Notes under the pieces: generated by a model | Databases searched by the model: none | What the model was told of the DNA's origin: nothing | The model's input: only the letters and a program-made list of their open reading frames with translations | Shown: positions 1 through 5,775 of the stretch, piece after piece | Layout of the letters: every line of letters starts with the position of its first letter | Position numbering within the stretch: the first letter of the stretch is position 1 | Translations under genes and position numbers: made by a program | Origin: Candidatus Absconditabacterales bacterium | Lineage (GTDB): Bacteria > Patescibacteriota > Gracilibacteria > Absconditabacterales > Absconditicoccaceae | Length of the DNA stretch: 8,006 nucleotides | NCBI GenBank assembly: GCA_937965925.1 | Contig: CALCME010000018.1 | Location: forward strand, 1 to 8,006 | Direction of reading: 5' to 3'

Positions 1-1
1 T

Positions 2-439
2 CCAGAAATAGAACGAGAGTATATGTATGTAGACAATGCTGCTATGCAATTGATCAGAAATCCAGGGCAGTTTGATGTCGTAGTGACGGGGAATATGTTT
101 GGTGATATTCTTACTGATGCTGCTTCTGTACTTCCAGGGTCGCTAGGACTGATGCCATCAGCGAGTGTGGGGCAAGAATATTCTCTGTATGAGCCAATAC
201 ATGGATCAGCACCAGATATTGCTGGAAAGTGAATTGCAAATCCGATTGCGATGATTCTTAGTGCTGAGATGATGCTTCGTCATAGTTTTGAGATGACGGT
301 AGAGGCTGACGCACTGCAGTTAGCAGTAGTAGAAACATTGAAAGCAGGTTGGAGAACTTGAGATATAGTAACTAGTGCTGAGTGAGAAATGAGAGGTGGA
401 AGTAAGGAGATCGGAGAAGAAATCTTGAAGAGGATATAG
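2..439 (+). CDS. leuB: 3-isopropylmalate dehydrogenase, C-terminal part (5' truncated)
   Basis: This is the last 145 codons of a protein normally about 350-360 aa long. LeuB is a cytoplasmic enzyme that oxidises and decarboxylates 3-isopropylmalate with NAD+ in leucine synthesis. The reading shows the family blocks VVTGNMFGDILTDAAS (conserved Asp of the metal/substrate site), GSLGLMPSASVG, and YEPIHGSAPDIAGK (NAD-binding loop), then GIANPIAMILSAEMMLRHSF. The last block is reached only by reading the UGA at 230-232 as Gly; two further UGA codons lie at 359-361 and 383-385, and the real stop is UAG at 437-439. UGG is used for the Trp just before the second UGA. The isopropylmalate-type loop differs from that of isocitrate dehydrogenase. 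It converges with the minus-strand receiver gene, 18 bases away. Glycines here are mostly GGN (12) rather than UGA (3), the reverse of the other genes. Confidence 0.95.
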
Positions 440-457
440 GTGGGTAAAAGAGAGTTA

Positions 458-883
458 TTATTGAGCGTGCTTCTTCTCAAGAAGTTCTCTTAAATTTTTG
501 TTGAATGAACTTCAGCTTTTTTTCAAGAAGGGAACTCAATCGTCAAAAAATGCTACGAGGTCTCTGTCATTTTGATCTTGAGATTTTCTAAATTCTTGTT
601 CAGATTTTTGTGAAATTACAATTAATTTATGTATATGAGAGGAAAGATCTCATCAAAAGATATCAATTATGTGTTTCCCTCATTCTAGCTGAACATCTGA
701 AACGATGATATTTATGTCATCTACGTGTGAAGCTGTGAGAATTCAAATTGCTTCTGTTGTCGTATGTGCGTTTTGTATCTTATAGCTCTCTCAGAATCAA
801 AATTCAAAATTTAAATGCATAGCATTTTCGTCGTCTATGAAAAGTACTGTTGGTTTGTTTGTTTTCGTCAGAGTATTGTTCAT
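458..883 (-). CDS. Stand-alone response regulator receiver (REC) domain protein
   Basis: A 141-aa protein from ATG at 883 to UAA at 458, read with UGA=Gly (8 UGA against one GGN glycine). It fits a single CheY-like receiver domain: a beta-strand with the acidic pair VLFIDDE (D17, D18), the phospho-acceptor Asp in IIVSDVQLEGG (D63), a Ser at the Thr/Ser position in LIVISQKS (S91), and the conserved Lys in GVPFLKKSG (K121 or K122). No output domain follows. Known role of the family: accepts phosphate from a histidine kinase and signals by protein-protein contact or to a separate output protein. No kinase is visible in the window. It lies 39 bases downstream of the 83-aa ORF in the same frame. 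The frame is open up to 922 but has no ATG further upstream, and I see no clear Shine-Dalgarno sequence. Confidence 0.85.
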
Positions 884-922
884 GAGGAAGAAACGTAGAC
901 AATAAAGAAGAAAAGATAGATT

Positions 923-1174
923 CTAAATTCAAATATGCTGTCATCATTCGGCTCTAAGGAGTATGTTTTTTATCGTTGTTGGTGTTATTTCAGATATGTC
1001 TAATATTTTTATAAGAGTAGTTTTCCCATCTTTGTTGATCTCACTCGTTTTGTAGTATTTTTCTTTCAAAAGTAGTTGGTACAGTGTCGTCTTTTCTGGT
1101 CAAAAGGGCGTATATAAGTTTGGGATTCGGTTGATTTGTTGAAGATCTTGTAGTTTTCTTTTATCTTGCTTCAT
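923..1174 (-). CDS. Small protein with possible helix-turn-helix, unknown function
   Basis: An 83-aa ORF (ATG at 1174, UAG at 923), read with UGA=Gly. The N-terminal 30 residues are basic and polar. Residues about 31-78 (LYQLLLKEKYYKTSEI, then TTLIKILDISEITPTTIKN) have the spacing of a winged-helix or HTH segment; this is a pattern judgement, not a family match. The same frame stays open upstream to 1273 without ATG, GTG or TTG, adding residues such as YDYSQVSIFHIAKISKILSHK that look protein-like. The true protein may therefore start at a non-standard codon, or be the 3' part of a broken gene. It sits between the 125-aa ORF and the receiver protein, all in one frame, so it could be the output partner of the receiver (inference). 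Confidence 0.5.
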
Positions 1175-1279
1175 ATGTATCCATAGTTTATGAGATAAAA
1201 TCTTACTTATTTTGGCAATATGAAAAATACTTACTTGAGAGTAATCATAAGACTGTTGACGGGATCTAACGAGTTAATT

Positions 1280-1657
1280 TTATCTATAGTAGGGAGTCAT
1301 TTTCTTTTCACTTAGTGATGTACTTAGTGATGTACTTTCTGAAATGATTTGGTCGTACGTTCTTCTTTCTTCATCATTTAAGATGCAGGTTTTAACACAG
1401 TCTAACGTAACTATCTCGTCAAATGATGTTTGAAATTTTTCTTCTAAGAGTGATGTTAGTTGTTGATGTGATGATGTATTGTCTGAGTCTTGTATCTGTC
1501 AAATAATATCTTGAACATGTATGTCTTTGTACCTTGTATTCGAGTCTTTCTTTTTGTTTTTCATCGATCTCTTCAGCACAGAATAAAATAATTCTACAGA
1601 TTTTTGATTTCCAACATATAAGCTGAAACTCACTCAATAATTGGAGTATATATACAT
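1280..1657 (-). CDS. Hypothetical protein, 125 aa
   Basis: ATG at 1657, UAA at 1280, with two UGA (Gly) and one GGA. No family recognised. The middle (residues about 44-84) is helical in appearance and carries IHVQDIIGQIQ, then LLEEKFQ at 70-76, then IVTLD. A similar arrangement occurs in the 76-aa ORF next upstream (LLEKKFQ), suggesting a shared domain. The C-terminal part holds an STSL-STSL tandem encoded by a 12-bp DNA repeat. The frame choice is supported by the acidic, lysine-rich and low-cysteine composition compared with the overlapping frame, which needs a TTG start and gives an implausible protein. After the stop, the frame continues as one codon and a second UAA and is then open again. 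The upstream 64 bases are packed with TACT/AGTA inverted repeats. Confidence 0.55.
1310..1333. repeat. Perfect 12-bp tandem duplication (ACTTAGTGATGT x2)
   Basis: Two adjacent exact copies at 1310-1321 and 1322-1333, followed by three more matching bases. On the minus strand it encodes a four-residue repeat (STSL STSL) near the C-terminus of the 125-aa protein, so copy-number change by slippage would keep the frame. Confidence 0.9.
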
Positions 1658-1679
1658 CTATGGGAATTGGTTTAGAATG

Positions 1680-1747
1680 TACTATAGAGTAAAATACTAC
1701 GTAGTAAATTTTGTCTAAATTCTATATAAATTTACTATATATAAGTA
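1680..1747. promoter_or_regulatory. Cluster of TACT...AGTA inverted repeats upstream of the 125-aa gene
   Basis: Three units share TACT/AGTA half-sites. TACT-N4-AGTA lies at 1680-1691. A perfect 12-bp palindrome TACTACGTAGTA lies at 1695-1706. TACT-N7-AGTA lies at 1733-1747. In addition TAGTAAATTT (1702-1711) and AAATTTACTA (1728-1737) form a 10-bp inverted repeat around the 3' end of the 76-aa ORF. The first two units are 15 bp apart start to start. The spacing and identical half-sites suggest operator sites for a dimeric regulator acting on the gene starting at 1657; the outer repeat could instead be an RNA hairpin. The binding protein is unknown. Confidence 0.55.
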
Positions 1748-1952
1748 ATTCGCTTGAAGAGAGTCAAAAGGTATGAATAGAAGTTGCTGTCTTTACTTTC
1801 GTATATGGGATCTGAAATTTCTTTTCTAGTAGCAGTTTGAGACGATTTTTTATAGAAGTTTCATTCGCATCTACTCATTTTAGATTTCAGATAAGTGATA
1901 TAACATCAATGATGGTGATTCTATGTGATGATTTTTGAGAACTTCAAGACAT
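1722..1952 (-). CDS. Hypothetical small protein, 76 aa
   Basis: ATG at 1952, UAG at 1722, read with UGA=Gly. The frame is open up to 2099 but has no earlier ATG, and the extension is cysteine-rich and unlike the rest, so the internal ATG is preferred. Residues 12-22 (ITIIDVISLIG) and 41-47 (LLEKKFQ), followed by a V-T pair, resemble the 125-aa protein downstream, implying a duplicated domain. No known family recognised. It would be the first gene of the small-gene run, downstream of the promoter at 2051-2079. Codon evidence is limited by length, so it could be a remnant. Confidence 0.4.
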
Positions 1953-2020
1953 AACGTATATTGGACAAGGAAATAAATCACATGTAACCACAAAGAATGC
2001 TATGCATCGAATTCATTTTT

Positions 2021-2030
2021 TACCCGGGTA
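2021..2030. promoter_or_regulatory. GC-rich palindrome TACCCGGGTA, possible operator
   Basis: A perfect 10-bp palindrome with a CCCGGG core, conspicuous in such AT-rich DNA. It lies about 14-24 bases downstream of the predicted start of transcription from the promoter at 2051-2079, a position where a repressor could block elongation or initiation. It has no adjacent T-run on either strand, so it is not a terminator. Confidence 0.35.
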
Positions 2031-2050
2031 GTGAATTGATGTACGCTTGG

Positions 2051-2079
2051 TATATACTAATCTAATATAAAAAAATCAA
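2051..2079 (-). promoter_or_regulatory. Predicted minus-strand promoter for the small-gene run
   Basis: On the minus strand TTGATT (2079-2074), a 17-bp spacer, then TATATA (2056-2051), a good sigma70-type match; start predicted near 2044. It overlaps the T-run of the upstream terminator and would drive the 76-aa ORF and what follows. Confidence 0.5.
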
Positions 2080-2094
2080 TACCATACTGGTATT
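2069..2094 (-). terminator. Rho-independent-like terminator after the 819-aa gene
   Basis: On the minus strand AATACCA-GTA-TGGTATT (2094-2078) forms a perfect 7-bp stem with a 3-base loop, followed within two bases by seven T (2075-2069). It lies 79 bases past the stop codon at 2173. The stem is AT-rich, so efficiency may be modest. Confidence 0.65.
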
Positions 2095-2172
2095 TGACGT
2101 TATTAGAGATTGATAACAGGTGTGTTGTTAGTGAAGAGTAACGGGTGTAATATACACTCTATAAGAGGAGTT

Positions 2173-4632
2173 CTATTGAAACCTAGGCATGTAAATTGAA
2201 CATCCAAATTGTTTCTCAAATCATGAATGATTATTCTCGAGATACGTTAAGAACATCTTTTTCATTTCCTCTTCTTTTCAGTTTGGATGGACTAATATAT
2301 TTTTTAATTCAATATAGAAGTCTCTGTGACGAGGTATGTTTTTCTTGTTTTCTGTGACGATACATGCTTTATTAAGAATATCTACATATATCCGAGTTAT
2401 GTGTTTTTCTTCGATTGGTATGACTTGGTTGTTGATTTTAAGTGTATAATTTTCTATGAATATTCTTGTTAGGGAACTTTCTAAAAGACTGGCATCTTGC
2501 GAATTGATTTTACGATATATATCTATTCAATAATTTGAATTGAATCCAGATATGTACTCTCCAATAAGTCGTCAAAGATTTTCTCTTCTGTTTGTTTCGA
2601 GGCTTTCTTTCATTCACATACTTCTCACGAATTTACAGATATCTTCATTATGATTTGATTCATCAACTAACAAATCTATTGCCTGAGCTAGAAACCATTC
2701 AGCTTGAGCTAAAGTGAAACCAGAGAATTCTCAATGTAAATAGACATAATAGTTTTCGTTCATTAGGGTAAGTAATTCGTTTTTGATGAGTTCATGATTT
2801 ATTGATTCTGCAACTCATTCAACCAGTCACTCTTTGGCTTTTGGATTGAATCAAATTCAATGTCTGGTATAAATTTCCTGTAAATCTTGTAGTGTAGCAG
2901 TACGTCTTTGTTCTTTAAATTTGTTTTCATTATCAAAGACCGACCTGATTTTTGAAACAGTATCTTTTGTTAAAAAATATGCATTAGATGCAATTTTTTC
3001 TTCGTAATGTACTATATATAGTCATATCATGGAGATTATTGGGACTGCTAACAGATGCCAATTCTTCTTCCAAAAATCTTGATTCATTTTCTTTCTTAGA
3101 GCAGTCTTTCTTATACTTCATTCTTCAGAAAGTCAAATATTTGCAAGCGTACTTTGCATTCATCAATGTTCATGAGTATGAATACTAAACTCATATATGA
3201 ATGGATCTTTTTTTACCATTTTTTCTTGTCGTTTCCCTTCTCACATATAATATTTATATAGTTGAGATCTTGGATCAGATTCTCCTATGTCTTTTCCTCA
3301 GCAGGCTTTTACTGCTATAAGGTTTGTTTTCTTTGTTGGTCTTCAAGAGGCAATGAAATATGAAGATATTCATGGATAAAAAACATGAAAAGGACTTTCT
3401 CACTTACTTTTGTCGAAAGAATGCTTCCGAATTTGTAATCACGAAGGATATTCATTTTTTAGCGTCTCTTTCATCTTTACTCATACGAGGACTCTTCATG
3501 GTATATTTTTGTTGAGAAGATCTATCCGATAATTCAGATCATTTCCTTTTAGGGTAAAAATTTCTTGTATTTTTTCTCTAACAATACTTATTTTGTTTTT
3601 TCATATTTCTCATTCATCTTCTCGATTCTTTGGAGGATGATATTGATAATCAAATTCAAATTTATTACTATGTTCTTTGAAGTATGGTCATAAAAATCTA
3701 TCCATATTCGCTAACATTCGATTTTTGATCTGATCAGTGTCATATCCTTTAGCATTTTCAGTGTTATTTTGATGTAATTTCACCGTAGTGAATAGATGAA
3801 CATTCTTTCATTCATGAGATTGTAATGTCTTTGCAAAATCTAACTCTTTTGGGTTTTGTGAAAAATTATTGTTTGCGAATGTATTTCAGAATTGAACAAT
3901 TAGTACTTTACTACTTTTGACTTTATCTACATGTGCATCCTTGTCGTTAAAGTCACCTAATTTATCAAGGAAGTTAATTCAATATTTTCAAAGTAATTTT
4001 TTACAACTTTCAATGAATGATGGACTTCAATCTTGAAGCATAATAGTGAATGAAGTTTCTTCTTGTTGGTTTTTAGGAGGATGCTTTTTTTTCAATTTTT
4101 CTTTTAAATTCGCAACTGAACATTCATATATTCAGCAAAGAAATTCTATCATTTTTTCTCCTGTTCCTGTTCATTTGTATATGATTGTATCCTTCGACCT
4201 TATAACCTGTTTTTGATAATTCGGGAGTGTGTCAAATAAATGTCACTCAATAGATATCTCTCCTAGTTTTTTTTTCTCTTCAATGACTTGTGAATAAAAC
4301 ATTGATGCGGTTTCCCCTCTACTTTTTTGATCTGGATCAGCTGAACGTAAGTCACTTCGTGAGTATCAAAAAAATGTTGGAGTATTAATTTTTGATAAAT
4401 CTTTTTGATACACTATTCAATCTTTAATGACGTATTGCGAAGTAAGTATGCTTCATACATAATCGATATATGTTCATTCAATTCATGCTCGATCTAATGG
4501 ACGTTCTCAATCTGGATATAATGAGTCTGGTTTTTCTTCTTCAAGAACAGGAATACTATCAGGGCTATTTAGCCACTGTATTTCTTTATCTTCTTTGTGT
4601 TTTTTTGATAAACTAATATCTCAAAATACCAT
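2173..4632 (-). CDS. Large protein of unknown family with one predicted membrane segment (819 aa)
   Basis: One uninterrupted ORF from ATG at 4632 to UAG at 2173 when UGA is Gly. It contains 41 UGA and 14 GGN glycines, and without recoding it breaks into fragments. No family recognised. Residues 1-524 are hydrophilic and lysine/glutamate-rich, with no clear signal peptide. Residues about 525-544 (WHLLAVPIISMIGLYIVHYE) form the only hydrophobic stretch, preceded by a basic run (KKMNQDFWKKN) and followed by acidic residues. By the positive-inside rule the first 520 residues would be cytoplasmic and the last 275 outside (inference). A glycine-rich YKGTGTGEKM near residue 160 recalls a P-loop but lacks the Ser/Thr. 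It starts 24 bases after the trmB-like stop, so the two are probably cotranscribed. No Shine-Dalgarno sequence is evident. A terminator follows at 2069-2094. Confidence 0.85.
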
Positions 4633-4656
4633 TATTTACTAAACAATAAAATCGTT

Positions 4657-5409
4657 TTACATCTTATTCGTTTCCCAAAAGACATCAAACATTCCTTTGA
4701 GTGTTTTGTAGAGTTTTTTACTTTGAATGATCGTTGCTCACATCTCATCTTCACTATACATAGCAAACCCAACCATGTCTTCTCAGAAGAGATCTATCTC
4801 TGTTGCTACAGTAAAGAGAGGATTGTCTACCATAACCGTCTCTCTTAGTGATTCTTTGTCGAGTCATACGTACTGTTTGTTGTTTTCGCTCTTTGGAATA
4901 ATAACTTTTGCATTGATTCACTTTTGGATTCTTTGAGGTACATGAACAGTATATAAGTAATCAAGAAGTTGTTGATTCACTGGTCATAGATCGAGAAACG
5001 CATATATATCTTCACCTGCTTCAATTTGCTTATCGTAATATGTCTTGAGTCATTCGAGTCAGTCATAATATTCTGTTGTTGGTCTATTTCAAAAGGTGTC
5101 GCTAATTGCACTAAACTCTGGTAGAAGTAATTCGAACTCATCGAACTGTTTTTTCTTTGCTCATAAGAGGTGGTGTGGCTCGACGACACTAAAGTTTTTT
5201 GTTCCTTCTTTTGTGATTTCTTTGATCATTCACTTCCTCTTCATGTCTTGAATAATTGCATAGGTGGTAACTCTTTTAATAGCTGTGATGCGTGCAATAG
5301 TAGAAGCAGCTCAGCTCCCTATCTCCAAGATAGTCAGATAGATCTTTGCTTCTTTGTCGCTCAGTCAAAAATCGATAAGTGCATGGTAGAGTTTCGGATG
5401 TTTGATCAT
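4657..5409 (-). CDS. TrmB-family transcriptional regulator
   Basis: A complete 250-aa protein (ATG at 5409, UAA at 4657) with 12 UGA glycines. Residues about 5-78 are the TrmB winged helix: LYHALIDFGLSDKEAKIYLT, then STIARITAIKRVTTYAIIQDMKRKGMI with the recognition helix around 42-57. A short linker helix follows at about 84-103. Residues about 105-245 match the family's C-terminal sensor region (YYDGLEGLKTYYDKQI, VPQRIQKGINAKVIIP, SLRETVMVDNPLFTVATEID, MGATIIQSKKLYKTLKGMFDVFW). Several conserved family glycines, for example the FGLS before KEAK, are UGA here. The TrmB founders sense sugars in archaea; the ligand here cannot be inferred. The gene leads an apparent operon with the 819-aa gene and is divergent from the giant plus-strand gene. 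Its promoter spacer contains an inverted repeat, so autoregulation is plausible. Start chosen as the first ATG, just ahead of the helix-turn-helix. Confidence 0.93.
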
Positions 5410-5454
5410 TGATGTTTTATTTTATTTGTCAAAGAGCTGTTATTATTTATTAGT

Positions 5455-5482
5455 AACATATAGAGGTAACAGTTAAAATCAA
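5455..5482 (-). promoter_or_regulatory. Possible second, proximal promoter for the trmB-like gene
   Basis: On the minus strand TTGATT (5482-5477), a 16-bp spacer, then TATGTT (5460-5455). Weaker than the promoter at 5520-5549. Two GTAACA direct repeats overlap its spacer and -10, which could be a binding site. Confidence 0.3.
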
Positions 5483-5508
5483 CCTTTTCTGTGTTGGATT
5501 TGTTTCCC

Positions 5509-5538
5509 TTGAAAGTAATCTGATATTGGTTATATATA
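5509..5538 (+). promoter_or_regulatory. Predicted plus-strand promoter for the structured leader
   Basis: TTGAAA (5509-5514), an 18-bp spacer, then TATATA (5533-5538). Start predicted near 5545, just before the hairpin element. It overlaps the opposing trmB-side promoter, and the inverted repeat at 5527-5543 covers its -10. Confidence 0.4.
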
Positions 5539-5549
5539 AACCATGTCAA
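5520..5549 (-). promoter_or_regulatory. Predicted promoter of the trmB-like operon
   Basis: On the minus strand a consensus -35 TTGACA (5549-5544), followed by ATATCA or TATCAG as -10 with a 17- or 18-bp spacer (5526-5520). The start would be near 5513, leaving a leader of about 100 bases before the ATG at 5409. The perfect -35 is the main support; the -10 is imperfect. Confidence 0.55.
5527..5543. promoter_or_regulatory. Inverted repeat (TGGTT-N7-AACCA), candidate operator
   Basis: Five-base arms TGGTT and AACCA around an ATATATA centre. The 17 bp coincide exactly with the spacer between the trmB-side -35 and -10, and cover the opposing promoter's -10. This is a classical position for a repressor controlling both directions. 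The TrmB-like protein encoded next door is the obvious candidate ligand, but nothing in the sequence proves it. Confidence 0.5.
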
Positions 5550-5570
5550 TACGTTCTATACATTTTTTTG

Positions 5571-5695
5571 CCAAAAAAACCATTATTCTGCTGAGAGGGC
5601 AGGGAGGTTTCTTGGTGATGTGATCTGTATAGTTTCAATGTATATACTTTTCATCCGAGATAGAGATCCCTGCTGGTAACGGTGGGGATTTTTTT
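5571..5695 (+). ncRNA. Structured leader with attenuator or riboswitch-like architecture
   Basis: An outer stem pairs CCAAAAAAACC (5571-5581) with GGTTTCTTGG (5606-5615). Inside it, CTGC (5588-5591) pairs with GCAG (5599-5602). The segment GCAGGGA (5599-5605) is also fully complementary to TCCCTGC (5667-5673), whose first part is the 5' arm of the terminator at 5666-5695. The two pairings exclude each other: closing the first hairpin frees the terminator, opening it allows an antiterminator. This is the layout of a transcription attenuator or riboswitch. It contains CTGAGAGGG, recalling part of the TPP riboswitch, but other TPP motifs are absent. A free-standing small RNA is the alternative. 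Confidence 0.45.
5666..5695 (+). terminator. Rho-independent terminator upstream of the giant gene
   Basis: ATCCC (5666-5670) pairs with GGGAT (5685-5689), extendable by T5671-G5684, and is followed directly by seven T (5689-5695). It is the most GC-rich hairpin in the window. It ends 80 bases before the ATG at 5776, which fits attenuation of that gene or termination of a small RNA. Confidence 0.65.
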
Positions 5696-5721
5696 GTGTT
5701 TTGGGGGAGGGTGTGTATACT
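5694..5721 (+). promoter_or_regulatory. Possible promoter between the terminator and the giant gene
   Basis: TATACT (5716-5721) is a strong -10, with a weak -35 TTGTGT (5694-5699) at 16 bp. It would start near 5728 and bypass the attenuator. The G-rich TTTTGGGGGAGGG stretch lies in the spacer. Confidence 0.4.
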
Positions 5722-5775
5722 ATAAAAGATTAACGATTAATAAGTTATGTTTTAATACAAGATGTCTGATTACTT

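Larger units (their letters stand above)
1953..2172. other. Intergenic control region between the 819-aa gene and the small-gene run
   Basis: About 220 bases with no convincing coding sequence. A 31-codon minus-strand ORF at 1921-2016 looks random. The region holds the terminator of the 819-aa gene, a minus-strand promoter and a GC-rich palindrome, each listed separately. Confidence 0.6.
5410..5775. other. Divergent control region between the trmB-like operon and the giant plus-strand gene
   Basis: 366 bases with no convincing coding sequence in any frame. It contains promoters facing both ways, an inverted repeat, a GTAACA direct repeat (5453-5458 and 5466-5471) in the trmB-side leader, a structured RNA element, a GC-rich terminator and a second plus-strand promoter, each listed separately. 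Confidence 0.7.

Noticed and set aside
1419..1637. Standard-code minus-strand ORF of 72 codons
   Set aside because: It needs a TTG start and overlaps the better-supported 125-aa frame; its cysteine-rich, arginine-rich composition looks like a shadow frame.
1921..2016. 31-codon minus-strand ORF starting at 2016
   Set aside because: Too short, random composition, and overlaps the better 76-aa frame.
2988..3188. Plus-strand ORF inside the 819-aa gene; likewise 4727-4936 and 5170-5412 in the trmB-like gene
   Set aside because: They are antisense shadows of long recoded genes and show no family resemblance.
4140..4185. Walker A (P-loop) in the 819-aa protein (GTGTGEKM)
   Set aside because: It lacks the Ser/Thr after GK, has Glu before Lys, and no Walker B partner could be identified.
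5571..5695. TPP riboswitch, because of CTGAGAGGG
   Set aside because: The second conserved TPP block and the 5' GGGGTGC-type strand are not present in the expected order; only a short motif matches.
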